A stretch of 46,531 nt of DNA from an uncultured Pirellulaceae bacterium. Its GTDB lineage: Bacteria > Planctomycetota > Planctomycetia > Pirellulales > Pirellulaceae. Below are positions 37,607 to 46,458 of this stretch, one piece after another (position 1 is the stretch's first letter; each line of letters begins with the position of its first letter). The stretch spans positions 1-46,531 of the forward strand of contig CALDHM010000026.1 in assembly GCA_937941455.1 (NCBI GenBank). The letters are read 5' to 3'. A program made the translations under genes and the position numbers. The notes beneath the pieces are model-generated. The model was not told the origin of the DNA and searched no databases. It saw nothing but the letters and a program-made list of their open reading frames with translations.

Positions 37607-38782
37607 ATGAATAACGATATCGGCATGACAAATCATCCAAAAGTTGTTTTTGTGGGAAGTTTCAATCGCCCAGCCGATGGCACTTTGGGAGGCCAACTGT
37701 TCGCTTGCACATCCTTGGTGAACAGTCCTCTGAAAGATTGTGTGGTTTGGCAGTTGGTGGATAGTAGCCAGCGTTCATTGCCGCCGCCGCCAATTTGGAT
37801 CCGCGGTTCGGATGCCCTGCGACGGGTCTTTAAAGCCGCTAGGTTACTCATGCGCCGCGACGTCAAGGCGGGCTTGGTGTTTACCTCTTATCGTCCGTTG
37901 AGTTTACTCGAGAAAATGTTTATGTGTGCCTGGGGAGGCTTGTGCGGTAAGGGGATGGTGGTGACCTTTCGCAGCGAAATCCGCCCCTTTGGGAAAACCG
38001 ATTGGCTGATGCGTCCGTTTCTAAAAATGTCTCTGGCATTGACTAGACATGTCATTTGTCAGAGTCGAGAAGCTGCCGAGTCATTTGCTCGAATTTTTCC
38101 AAAGCACAAAGGCAAAACCGTCGTGATTGCAAATTGGATTGATACGAAAGAGTATCAAGCAATCGCCGAGCAAAGAAAAATTCACGCAGCGTCCAAATCC
38201 CGCCGCAATGCCAGTACTGTCTTTCTGTTCTTGGGGTGGCTCGAGCCGAATAAAGGAGTTCACGATCTCCTGGCTGCTGCCAAGATTCTCGCCAATGCCG
38301 GGCTGGATTTTCGCCTGCGCATTGGAGGTTCTGGGAGCCAACATGGCCTGCTGGAAAAAATGGCGCTCGATTTGAATCTCGCACAACAGGTCGAATTTTT
38401 AGGCTGGATCGCAGGCGCTGCAAAAAAATCGGTCATGGGTGACGCGGATGTCTTGGTATTGCCCTCATACAGTGAGGGTATGCCCAACTCGGTCTTGGAG
38501 GGGATGGCGGCAGCGCTACCGGTGATTGCCACGAACGTGGGTGGGATTCCTAGTCTGGTTATCGCGGGAAAAACCGGTTTGCTAGTTAAGCCGGGCCAAC
38601 CTCAAGAACTTGCAGTCGCCATGCAGCGGCTCATCGAAAATCCAGAAGAACGTATTAAGATGGGGCTAGAAGGTGCTGCTAAAGTGGAGCAAGAGCACTC
38701 GGTAGAGCAGGCATGGAAAAAGATTGGCGCCATCCTTCTCCCATTGTGTGGTTCTGCAATCCCGGCTGTCCAAGATCAGTAA
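37607..38782 (+). CDS. Glycosyltransferase family 4
   Basis: 391 residues from ATG 37607. N-terminal VVFVGSFNRPADGTLGGQLFAC carries the acceptor-side GG loop. FLGWLEPNKGVHDLLAAAKIL starts the C-terminal domain, and SEGMPNSVLEGMAAALPVIATNVGGIPSLV (about residue 288 on) contains the E-x7-E and GG motifs of GT4. An ATG at 37625 and a GTG at 37574 are alternative starts; ATG 37607 gives a usual-length N-terminus. The methyltransferase gene starts 6 bases after the stop. Confidence 0.9.
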   Translation: MNNDIGMTNHPKVVFVGSFNRPADGTLGGQLFACTSLVNSPLKDCVVWQLVDSSQRSLPPPPIWIRGSDALRRVFKAARLLMRRDVKAGLVFTSYRPLSLLEKMFMCAWGGLCGKGMVVTFRSEIRPFGKTDWLMRPFLKMSLALTRHVICQSREAAESFARIFPKHKGKTVVIANWIDTKEYQAIAEQRKIHAASKSRRNASTVFLFLGWLEPNKGVHDLLAAAKILANAGLDFRLRIGGSGSQHGLLEKMALDLNLAQQVEFLGWIAGAAKKSVMGDADVLVLPSYSEGMPNSVLEGMAAALPVIATNVGGIPSLVIAGKTGLLVKPGQPQELAVAMQRLIENPEERIKMGLEGAAKVEQEHSVEQAWKKIGAILLPLCGSAIPAVQDQ

Positions 38783-38788
38783 TATTTT

Positions 38789-39508
38789 ATGAATTTTTCC
38801 TACTGGGACAAAAAACTATATCCAAAACCGGAACATCGAAATGCGGTGGCCTTATTTATTAAGACTATCGAGCCCAAGATCCAACCGTATGCGACGGTCC
38901 TGGACATCGGCGCGGGAGGGGGTCAGCGCAGTCGCTATGATTTTCGCGGTAAGTGCCGAGAAATGATCGGTATCGACTTGGATCCCAGGGTAACCGAGAA
39001 TCCCTTGCTCGACCGCGGGATTGTCAGTGATGGCAAGACGATTCCTCTTCCCGATAATTCGGTCGATTTTGCCTTTTCCATTTATGTTCTGGAGCACGTC
39101 AGCGACCCGATTCAATTTTGCAGCGAAATCGGCCGGATTTTGAAACCGGGAGGCGAATTTTGGACGATTACCCCCAATCGTTATCATTACGTTGCTCTGA
39201 TCGCCGCTTATACACCGATCAGTTTTCATAAATGGTTCAACCAAAAGCGCGGGCGCGACGCGGAGGATACCTTTGAGACCTTTTATCGCCTCAATTCGAC
39301 ATCCGCGCTCCGAAAATATTTTGCGCATGCCGGACTGGAAGTGGTCCAGTTGAAAACGATCGAGTTTCGTCCTAACTATCTGCAGTTTTCAACACCATTA
39401 TTCTTGTTGGGGGCGGCCTATGAGCGCCTGGTGAATTCCTCGGAAATTTTTTCAAACCTGCGGGTCAACCATATCGCAGGTTTTCGAAAGGTGCTTGGTT
39501 CAGCATGA
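38789..39508 (+). CDS. Class I SAM-dependent methyltransferase (Methyltransf_11-like)
   Basis: 239 residues. Motif I VLDIGAGGG (37-45), the acidic residue in GIDLD (61-65) and the IYVLEHVSDP segment (post-motif) fit small-molecule methyltransferases of the UbiE/Methyltransf_11 type. ILKPGGEFWTITPNRYHY is a usual late strand. The acceptor, presumably a sugar or lipid-linked intermediate, is unknown. The stop overlaps the start of the two-domain oxidoreductase by 4 bases (ATGA), so the two are likely made together. Confidence 0.85.
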   Translation: MNFSYWDKKLYPKPEHRNAVALFIKTIEPKIQPYATVLDIGAGGGQRSRYDFRGKCREMIGIDLDPRVTENPLLDRGIVSDGKTIPLPDNSVDFAFSIYVLEHVSDPIQFCSEIGRILKPGGEFWTITPNRYHYVALIAAYTPISFHKWFNQKRGRDAEDTFETFYRLNSTSALRKYFAHAGLEVVQLKTIEFRPNYLQFSTPLFLLGAAYERLVNSSEIFSNLRVNHIAGFRKVLGSA

Positions 39509-41658
39509 AGCAAATTTTGCAGAATTTGGGAAACGGCGAAACCATTCTGGCTGAAGTTCCTATCCCTCGGCGGGGTAGCGGTGCAGTGCTCATCCAAACT
39601 ACCAAGACCCTGGTCTCGCTCGGTACCGAGAAGATGTTGATCGAATTCGGTAAAAGTGGTTGGCTGGCCAAGGCCCGATCTCAGCCGGACAAAGTGAAAC
39701 AAGTCTTGCAAAAAATCAAAACCGATGGCTTTTGGGCCACTCTGGAAACGGTGCGGGCCAAGCTCGATACGCCGATCCCGCTGGGCTACTGCCAGGTCGG
39801 CATCGTCCGGGACAGTGGCGATCATTCGCCGTTTCGTCCGGGCGATCGTGTTGTTTCCAACGGGCCGCATGCGGAATGGGTCGTGGTCCCTGAAAACCTG
39901 ACTGCGAAAATTCCCGATGCTGTAGCGGACGAGACAGCCGCCTTTACGGTAATCGGCGCGATCGCGCTGCAGGGGATACGCCTGATCCAGCCTACCTTGG
40001 GCGAGCGGGTCGTGGTAAGTGGCTTGGGGCTGATCGGGCTAATCGCGGTGCAAATTCTCCGGGCCAATGGTTGCCAGGTCCTGGGAATCGACCTCGACCA
40101 GAAAAAGTTGGCTCTTGCCCGACAATTCGGCGCCCAGGTCGTCGATTTGTCGGTAGGACAAGATCCCGTGGCGGTCGCCGAACAGTGGTCCGCTGGCGTT
40201 GGCGTCGATGCGGTACTCATCACGGCGTCGACCAAGAGCGACGAGTTGATTCATCAAGCGGCGACGATGTGCCGACAACGGGGACGCATCGTGCTGGTCG
40301 GAGTGATCGGATTGAACTTGCGTCGAGCCGACTTCTATGAGAAAGAATTGACATTTCAGGTCTCTTGCTCGTATGGTCCGGGCCGCTACGACGACAACTA
40401 CGAAAAACGGGGTCTCGACTATCCGATCGGTTTTGTACGCTGGACGGAGAAGCGGAATTTTGAAGCTGTTCTACAGCTCATGGCGGAGGGTAAAATCGAT
40501 GTGGCCCCGCTGATCACACATCGTTTTGAGTTTGCCGATGCCCTCAACGGTTACCAAGCGGTCAGTGATCCTCAGGCTTTGGGGATCTTGCTCAACTATG
40601 ACTCTGCGGCGTCTTTGCCTGCAACTCCTTCGGCTCCAGCGCTGTCCGATGTTCAATCGGCAGTCACATCAGAACCAACCCTGACCAGTCGAACGCTGCC
40701 GCGGCATGCCGAGGCACAAATCAATATTGCATTCATCGGTGCCGGGGGATTTACGACGCGGATGCTTTTGCCGCTGTTGCCCAAAGCGGGGATCGGCCGC
40801 GCGGCGATTGTCAGCAGTACGGGCGTATCGGCCGCGCACGCCGCTAAAAAGTTCGGCTTCGCGCGAGCCCTGAGTGATTTCGATGAAGTTTTGCGCGATC
40901 CGAGCATTCACGCTGTGTTCATCACGACGCCTCACTCGCTGCACGCGAGAATGGTTTGCCAGGCCTTGCAGGCCGGTAAACATGTCTTTGTGGAAAAGCC
41001 GCTGGCGCTCACGCACGAGGAACTTGCCGACGTGCGCCGGATCGTGGAACATACTCGTGACCGCTGCCTGATGGTGGGCTTCAATCGCCGCTTTTCGCCG
41101 CATCTAGCCCGCATGAAACAGTGGCTGAAATCCGCGCCGGCCAACAAAGCGGTGATCATTACCGTCAATGCTGGAGTTATTCCCGAGGATCATTGGACTC
41201 AAGACCCGGCTGTTGGGGGCGGACGAATAATTGGCGAGGGTTGCCACTTCATCGACTGTGCTCGTTTTCTGGTTGGCCATCCGATCAGCGAATCTGTTGC
41301 ATATCCCTTGCGGGGGGGGGAAGGACGCCTGGGGGACTGTGTCGCCCTGCATTTAGGGTTCGCCGACGGTTCAGTAGCCACGATCCATTACCTGGCCAAT
41401 GGCAGCAAAGATTTTCCTAAAGAGCGGATCGAAGTGTTCGCCGGGGGCAAGGTATTGGTCTGCAACAATTTCTTGTCGACCAGAGAAATCGGCGGTCGCG
41501 GTAAGTTTTCGACTCGCGGACAAGACAAAGGGCATGCTGAGGAGTTGCGTCAGTTCTTGCAAGCCATACGAGACGGTGGGCCGTGGCCGATTCCCTGGCC
41601 GGAGTTGGAAGAAGTTTCGGACCACGCCATTAGTTTGGCCTGCCATGTCCGGCAGTGA
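39505..41658 (+). CDS. Two-domain oxidoreductase: MDR dehydrogenase fused to Gfo/Idh/MocA
   Basis: 717 residues. Residues 1-365 form a medium-chain (zinc-type) dehydrogenase with the nucleotide loop VVSGLGLIGLIAVQIL (170-185); a linker rich in Pro/Ser/Thr/Ala (367-404) leads to a Gfo/Idh/MocA domain starting INIAFIGAGGF with the sugar-dehydrogenase EKP motif at 497-499. The same fusion recurs in exopolysaccharide loci of many phyla, usually next to a heparinase II/III-like gene as here. Its reaction is not established; redox change of a nucleotide-sugar is the likely theme. A run of nine Gs (41312-41320) lies in frame in the Gfo domain. Confidence 0.9.
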   Translation: MKQILQNLGNGETILAEVPIPRRGSGAVLIQTTKTLVSLGTEKMLIEFGKSGWLAKARSQPDKVKQVLQKIKTDGFWATLETVRAKLDTPIPLGYCQVGIVRDSGDHSPFRPGDRVVSNGPHAEWVVVPENLTAKIPDAVADETAAFTVIGAIALQGIRLIQPTLGERVVVSGLGLIGLIAVQILRANGCQVLGIDLDQKKLALARQFGAQVVDLSVGQDPVAVAEQWSAGVGVDAVLITASTKSDELIHQAATMCRQRGRIVLVGVIGLNLRRADFYEKELTFQVSCSYGPGRYDDNYEKRGLDYPIGFVRWTEKRNFEAVLQLMAEGKIDVAPLITHRFEFADALNGYQAVSDPQALGILLNYDSAASLPATPSAPALSDVQSAVTSEPTLTSRTLPRHAEAQINIAFIGAGGFTTRMLLPLLPKAGIGRAAIVSSTGVSAAHAAKKFGFARALSDFDEVLRDPSIHAVFITTPHSLHARMVCQALQAGKHVFVEKPLALTHEELADVRRIVEHTRDRCLMVGFNRRFSPHLARMKQWLKSAPANKAVIITVNAGVIPEDHWTQDPAVGGGRIIGEGCHFIDCARFLVGHPISESVAYPLRGGEGRLGDCVALHLGFADGSVATIHYLANGSKDFPKERIEVFAGGKVLVCNNFLSTREIGGRGKFSTRGQDKGHAEELRQFLQAIRDGGPWPIPWPELEEVSDHAISLACHVRQ

Positions 41659-41739
41659 TACCCAACGCGTGACTCGCTGATACTTTGTGAGCCAAGCGAC
41701 CTGACATCGATAACGCAAAAACATTTCAGTTTAGATCAG

Positions 41740-41761
41740 GGGGGCGAATGTTTTCGCCCCC
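41740..41761. terminator. Perfect GC-rich hairpin overlapping the first possible start of the heparinase gene
   Basis: Arms gggggcgaa (41740-41748) and ttcgccccc (41753-41761) pair fully with a 4-base tgtt loop. A weak T-rich stretch (gttctattttt) follows, as in an intrinsic terminator, 82 bases after the preceding gene. The ATG at 41748 lies inside it, so either the real start is further downstream or the hairpin hides the start. Confidence 0.5.
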
Positions 41762-43712
41762 GTTCTATTTTTACGTTGGAGAACTTGGGCGGCGATTGAT
41801 GGAATCTTTCCCGATGAACCCGGCAAGTGACCTGGAAAACACGGTTCGGGCAGTGGTGGCGCATCAGACGCCCGGAAAATTGGCTCGCGGAGCCGCAATC
41901 CTTGCGAACTACCGGTGGACGCAAATCGGTCGGCGCGTTTTCCGTTTGCTGAGCCAGCGGCTGCGACCGTCGCGAACGGTGGGGGATTGGCCTGAGGCGG
42001 CCGGTGCGCGACTTCGACCTGTGTCACCCCGGGTGGAAGCTTTGGCTCGTTTGGTCGTCGACGCTCGTGTTGGCTGGATTGCCACGCAGGACAGCGACCT
42101 ATCCTCCGGTCGCCTGGTAATCATGGGGGAGACGCTTGACGTTGGCCGCCCCATGTGCTGGCGAGAGCTGGCTGCGGAGCAAGCGTTATCGCATTTGCTA
42201 CGCTTCCAGTTGCAGTACCAGGAGTTTTTGTTGGGGCAGCTCGCAAAGGATGGAACTGCGGCTTGGCCCTTGATTTGGGAGGCTTTGTCAAGTTGGCTAG
42301 TAAGCTTTCCGCCGTTGGCGACGCGTCGAACTACGGACGCATGGCATCCCTACTGCATTTCTCGCCGTATCCCAGTATGGTGTTGGCTCCTCACACTCGG
42401 AAATCCATCGCCCGAATTGCGTGACCGCTTGACCCAAAGTCTGGCCAGTCAGGCCGAGTATTTGAGTGGTCACTTGGAGATCGAGTTGGGCGGCAATCAT
42501 TTGCTCGAGAATGTGGCGGCCCTGGCGATGGCTGCCGGTTTCGTCGACCATGAGCGCGCTGGTCATTGGCTGGAGCGGGCTTGGCGTGTCTGGCAGTGCG
42601 AACGAGCCGAACAAATCCTGGCACATGGCGAGCATTTTGAACGTTCGCCGATGTACCATTGTCAAGTCGCCGCGAATTTGTTGAAGCAGTCCATTGTGGT
42701 CGCGGAGTTGGATGATGATATCGCCAAGGAGTGGAAACAAACGGGTCTGGCGATGGTCAACTTCGTTCGTCAAATCGAACATCCAGACGGTGAAATTCCG
42801 CTGCTATCGGATAGCGGCTGGGAAGAGGCGCCGAGCCTTGCGGAACTGCAACAAATCGCCGATTTAGCCGAATCATGCGGCGAATCGCCTGTGATTCGGA
42901 ATAAGTCGAGGAGTACCATAACCCACCACGCAAGCTCGCTCCGTTCGCGGACCGTCGGTCCCTATTGGATTGCCCGCTGGAATACGGGCGGGCGACCGTC
43001 GATGGTGCTCGTTGACGGCGGTGAGGTTGGCCCCCGCCATTTGCCAGCCCATGCCCATGCCGATTTGTCGAATTTGGAAATTTCGATAGCGGGCCAACGC
43101 TGGATCGTGGATAGCGGAAATTTCCAATACGCTGCCGGCTCCATGCGCGATTACTGCCGCTCGTCGTTAGCTCACAATGTATTGACGGTCGGAAACAGCA
43201 ACTCTTGCGAGATATGGGGAAGTTTCCGGATGGGACACCGTGGGCGAATCGTCGAGTTCAGAAGCGGCTCCACTGCGGGTTGCCAGTGGGTGGTGGTTGC
43301 TCATGACGGATATCGCAAAGTAGGTGTTTCGCGTGTGACTCGCCTGTTGGGAGTCGATGAATTCGGCTCGATTTATGTTGCCGATCGGGTGGAAGGGAAG
43401 CCGTCGAGGCCGGTGGTGGGGGGGGTCCATTGTCATCCGTCGGTGCGCATCCTTTTTCCTGATTCCGAGCCCGCGAGTTTGTGGAAACTGGAGCAAGATG
43501 GCTGTGAACAATGGCTGGCATTCCTTGGCGCAACTCGAGTCGCGCGGGCCTCCGGTTGGTATTGTCCCCGATTCGGTTGCCGCGAGAGAAACGAAGCTTT
43601 TTTGTACGAAGGTTCCGACGAATCGGGACAGATCATCGGCTGGATCCTAAGCCCGATGCGACCCGAGTTCGAAGAATTTCCGACATGGATTTTGGAGCAA
43701 CTTGGCCGCTGA
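41748..43712 (+). CDS. Heparinase II/III-like family protein
   Basis: Up to 654 residues. The N-terminal alpha-toroid domain (about 50-370) is followed by a beta-sandwich Hepar_II_III domain with LPAHAHADLSNLEISIAGQ near residue 433, then WIVDSGNFQYAAGSMRDYCRSSLAHNVLTV, the family's H.HAD...D.G...Y......R.S.AHN pattern. Members are polysaccharide lyases cutting uronic-acid-containing chains. No clear signal peptide is visible, so it may act inside the cell or at the membrane; in biosynthetic loci such proteins may trim or release the polymer. ATGs at 41799 and 41814 are alternative starts, since 41748 sits in a hairpin. It overlaps the next gene by 11 bases. Confidence 0.83.
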   Translation: MFSPPFYFYVGELGRRLMESFPMNPASDLENTVRAVVAHQTPGKLARGAAILANYRWTQIGRRVFRLLSQRLRPSRTVGDWPEAAGARLRPVSPRVEALARLVVDARVGWIATQDSDLSSGRLVIMGETLDVGRPMCWRELAAEQALSHLLRFQLQYQEFLLGQLAKDGTAAWPLIWEALSSWLVSFPPLATRRTTDAWHPYCISRRIPVWCWLLTLGNPSPELRDRLTQSLASQAEYLSGHLEIELGGNHLLENVAALAMAAGFVDHERAGHWLERAWRVWQCERAEQILAHGEHFERSPMYHCQVAANLLKQSIVVAELDDDIAKEWKQTGLAMVNFVRQIEHPDGEIPLLSDSGWEEAPSLAELQQIADLAESCGESPVIRNKSRSTITHHASSLRSRTVGPYWIARWNTGGRPSMVLVDGGEVGPRHLPAHAHADLSNLEISIAGQRWIVDSGNFQYAAGSMRDYCRSSLAHNVLTVGNSNSCEIWGSFRMGHRGRIVEFRSGSTAGCQWVVVAHDGYRKVGVSRVTRLLGVDEFGSIYVADRVEGKPSRPVVGGVHCHPSVRILFPDSEPASLWKLEQDGCEQWLAFLGATRVARASGWYCPRFGCRERNEAFLYEGSDESGQIIGWILSPMRPEFEEFPTWILEQLGR

Positions 43713-44847
43713 TAAATTGACACTCCTGCTGATCATCGATCATCTTTCGTCCGGCGGCGCGCAGCAACAGCTCGTTTTGCTGGCCCGCGAATTGACGCGA
43801 TTCGGGCACCGCGTTCGCTTTCTGGTCTACCGCGAGCAAGCTTACCATCAATCGCTGCTCGAACAGTGGAAAATCCCGGTAGAGGTCGTGGACAAGCGCG
43901 ACAAGTTTTCGCTGGCAGTGGTGAATCGAGTGGCCGAAATTCTTTCGTCAAGCGAGCCGATCAACGGTGTACTGGCCTATTTGACAGCCCCGAGCTTGTA
44001 CGCCATTCTCGGGCGTCTCAAAGCGCGGTCGCAGGTGCCCTTGGTCATCTCAGAGCGCTCAGGCCCCAACAATCCTAATCGCCGATTTTGGCAGCGGGCC
44101 AGCGAGTTCTTCTGGCGATTTGCCGACCGGATCGTTGTGAACTCGCATCACATGGGGAGATACTTGCAAAACAAGCACCCGCGTCTAGCGGATCGGATTG
44201 TCACGATTTGGAACGGCGTGGATCTCGATCGGTTTCGTCCGAGCCCTTTGCCTGCCGCTGCAGAGCCCTGGTTGCTGGCGGCTGTTGGCCAAATCGGAAC
44301 ATTTAAGCAACCGGAGTGCATCATTCGTGGACTTGCTCACTTGCGGGATGAGTTCCGAGTGATGGCCCGTGTGGATTGGTTTGCCCGGCGTTATCCTGAA
44401 TTGACACCGTCAGAGCAACAGGAATTCGAGCGACTGAATCGCTTGATCGGAGAGCTGCGGCTGACGGATCAATGGCGTTGGTTGCCGGAAACCAAACGAA
44501 TTGAACATGAGCTTCCCCGCTATCACGCCCTGGTCCATGCTTCAGTCGTCGAGGGATTGCCCAATGCTGTCTGTGAAGCCCTCGCTTGCGGCCGGCCGGT
44601 GATTCTCAGCGATACACTCGATCATCCCTTGTTGGTCGATGACAATCGCAACGGCTTTTTGTTCGAGAAAGGGTCACCGGCGGCATTGGCGGAAGCCATC
44701 CATCGTTTGGCTTGCCTCGACAATTCGTCGCGCGATCGATTGGCCAATCAAGCGGCAGAGTTCGCCCACCGCCACTTCGCCCCATCGACGTTTGCTCAGC
44801 ACTACCTCGACTTGTTTCGTAATCTATTGAAGAAACAGCAGGGATAA
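43702..44847 (+). CDS. Glycosyltransferase family 4
   Basis: 381 residues. The start is TTG at 43702 with GGAG about 5 bases upstream, inside the end of the heparinase gene (11-base overlap). N-terminal LLLIIDHLSSGGAQQQLVLLAREL is the GT4 acceptor loop; the donor site VEGLPNAVCEALACGRPVILSD (near 282) has the E-x7-E pair. It shows clear kinship with the GT4 at 33931 (SGGAQ.Q, VISERS), suggesting the two are paralogues. Donor and acceptor are unknown. Confidence 0.9.
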   Translation: MAADKLTLLLIIDHLSSGGAQQQLVLLARELTRFGHRVRFLVYREQAYHQSLLEQWKIPVEVVDKRDKFSLAVVNRVAEILSSSEPINGVLAYLTAPSLYAILGRLKARSQVPLVISERSGPNNPNRRFWQRASEFFWRFADRIVVNSHHMGRYLQNKHPRLADRIVTIWNGVDLDRFRPSPLPAAAEPWLLAAVGQIGTFKQPECIIRGLAHLRDEFRVMARVDWFARRYPELTPSEQQEFERLNRLIGELRLTDQWRWLPETKRIEHELPRYHALVHASVVEGLPNAVCEALACGRPVILSDTLDHPLLVDDNRNGFLFEKGSPAALAEAIHRLACLDNSSRDRLANQAAEFAHRHFAPSTFAQHYLDLFRNLLKKQQG

Positions 44848-44853
44848 TCGGCC

Positions 44854-46293
44854 GTGGTAGGTCGACGAGCTTTTGTAGAACTAGCCGATGGGTCTATGGT
44901 TCCGGTCCAGGCCCTGATTCCGCAAGTTCCGTCGACCTTGCGGCGATCGAACGAGCACGTGCGCCTGTGCGAATGGGTGGCAAATCAAACGTCGCTCGAT
45001 AACGATGAGCGTCGTGTCTACGTCAATCAATTGGTGGTGCATTCCGATTTCCTGTTCGGCCTTTCCGCATTAGTCTTTCTGCTCAAGCATCAGGCGATTT
45101 CGGTGACTCGCTTGAATTTGCCCATGCCGGTCCCCGAACCAATCCGACCAGAATTATCGAACCTGGTCGGCAACACGGCGAACACTCAAATGGCCGATTA
45201 TCTGGGCTGGAAAACTCGCCTAAAAACGTTCGTCAAAATCCTAGCGCACTTGAGCTTTCGTTTATTAGGCCGCAGGATGCCGCGGACCGAGAAAGTGATT
45301 CGCAGCTATGTCGAGGACAGTCTGAAAATTCATCAAGAACATGTGCACCATGCCGCAGTCTTGGTTTATCCGTTCAGGACCAGTGTCCTGAGGCAATACC
45401 GCTTTCTAGCGAGTCAGCGGGCCGCCAGGCGTATCGTACATCTCATGGGCATTCCCTATCGTTGGCTGGATGCCGTGCGAATTCTACTTGCTGTCAGCGT
45501 TCCCGATGAAACGCTGATCCGGATTGAAACGGCAGCAGCCAAAAGGCACGGTGATGAATTGGCGGCCTGGGGTGTTCGTGAGGTCTATTCGTGTTCCGAT
45601 TCCGAAACGACCGGCTGGGCCCTAAATAGTCGGTTGGGGCAGCACGGTGTCAAGACTTGCAATGTGGTGCATGGAGTGGGCGTGTATGGGCCATTTCTAT
45701 GTTTCGAGCAATGTTCGTTCTTGAACCAAAAACAATGGGACTATTATCGCCCGTGGTCTCAGGTTGGCCACATGATCATGCTGCGCGACCAAGAACCGCA
45801 ACTCGACGATCGACAATGTAGGCAAATCTCGCGCAAGGCCCCGACAGCAATCGTTTTGTTACGTGGCAACTGGGAAAATGTTCGGAAAAATTTTGAGTGG
45901 CGATTTGAAGAAGAAGTCTTAGGAGTCGCGGATCGTGTCGCGCGGGATTTAGGGGTAACCTTTTGGATTAAATTTCATCCTAATGCCAAGAAAACGATTC
46001 GGCGGCAACTTTGTGCCAAGTATCATGCACGCGACTTGCCCGCGCTGGATTCGGATCAATTTGGAGATCATCCCGTTTTCATCAATACCCTATCGACAGT
46101 CTATTATGCGGCCCGTAAGTTCGGTCCCGTGATCTTCGTCCAACATCCATGGCAAGATCCCCGAGAGGTGTTTGGCGATCAGATCGAAGTCACCACGTTG
46201 AACCATTTGCCCGAGGTGATTGCCGAGATGATTTCCGCCGGGGAGAACGAACCAGCAGTCCACGACATCGATCCAAATCGAGGCACGGATTAG
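44854..46293 (+). CDS. Uncharacterised GT-B-like protein, possible glycosyltransferase
   Basis: 479 residues from a GTG start with CAGGGA upstream. No family was recognised with confidence. The C-terminal third has a WIKFHPNAKKTIRRQL segment (HP near residue 373) and VFINTLSTVYYAARKFGP (S-T near 410), followed by VIFVQHPW; these resemble the HP and Ser/Thr phosphate-contact motifs of capsule-type GT-B enzymes, including CDP-glycerol transferases and some sialyltransferases. NVVHGVGVYGP near 270 looks like the domain-linking H-G motif of the same fold. It starts 6 bases after a GT4 gene. A sialyltransferase role would suit the CMP-sialic-acid module, but the D/E-D/E-G motif of known families is not visible. 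Confidence 0.5.
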   Translation: MVGRRAFVELADGSMVPVQALIPQVPSTLRRSNEHVRLCEWVANQTSLDNDERRVYVNQLVVHSDFLFGLSALVFLLKHQAISVTRLNLPMPVPEPIRPELSNLVGNTANTQMADYLGWKTRLKTFVKILAHLSFRLLGRRMPRTEKVIRSYVEDSLKIHQEHVHHAAVLVYPFRTSVLRQYRFLASQRAARRIVHLMGIPYRWLDAVRILLAVSVPDETLIRIETAAAKRHGDELAAWGVREVYSCSDSETTGWALNSRLGQHGVKTCNVVHGVGVYGPFLCFEQCSFLNQKQWDYYRPWSQVGHMIMLRDQEPQLDDRQCRQISRKAPTAIVLLRGNWENVRKNFEWRFEEEVLGVADRVARDLGVTFWIKFHPNAKKTIRRQLCAKYHARDLPALDSDQFGDHPVFINTLSTVYYAARKFGPVIFVQHPWQDPREVFGDQIEVTTLNHLPEVIAEMISAGENEPAVHDIDPNRGTD

Positions 46294-46458
46294 CCGCACA
46301 AATACCGAACTTGATCGGTTGCCGCGCTAAAAACATTGACGGCTAATGGTGCCCATCGTTTCGACGGTTGTCGGCTCTTCTGTGAGCGTTCGTTGAAGTG
46401 CATCTTGCGGCGGGGGTTAGATTGACCTTTGTTTCTCTTTTTTTTGGAGGGTCAATCG

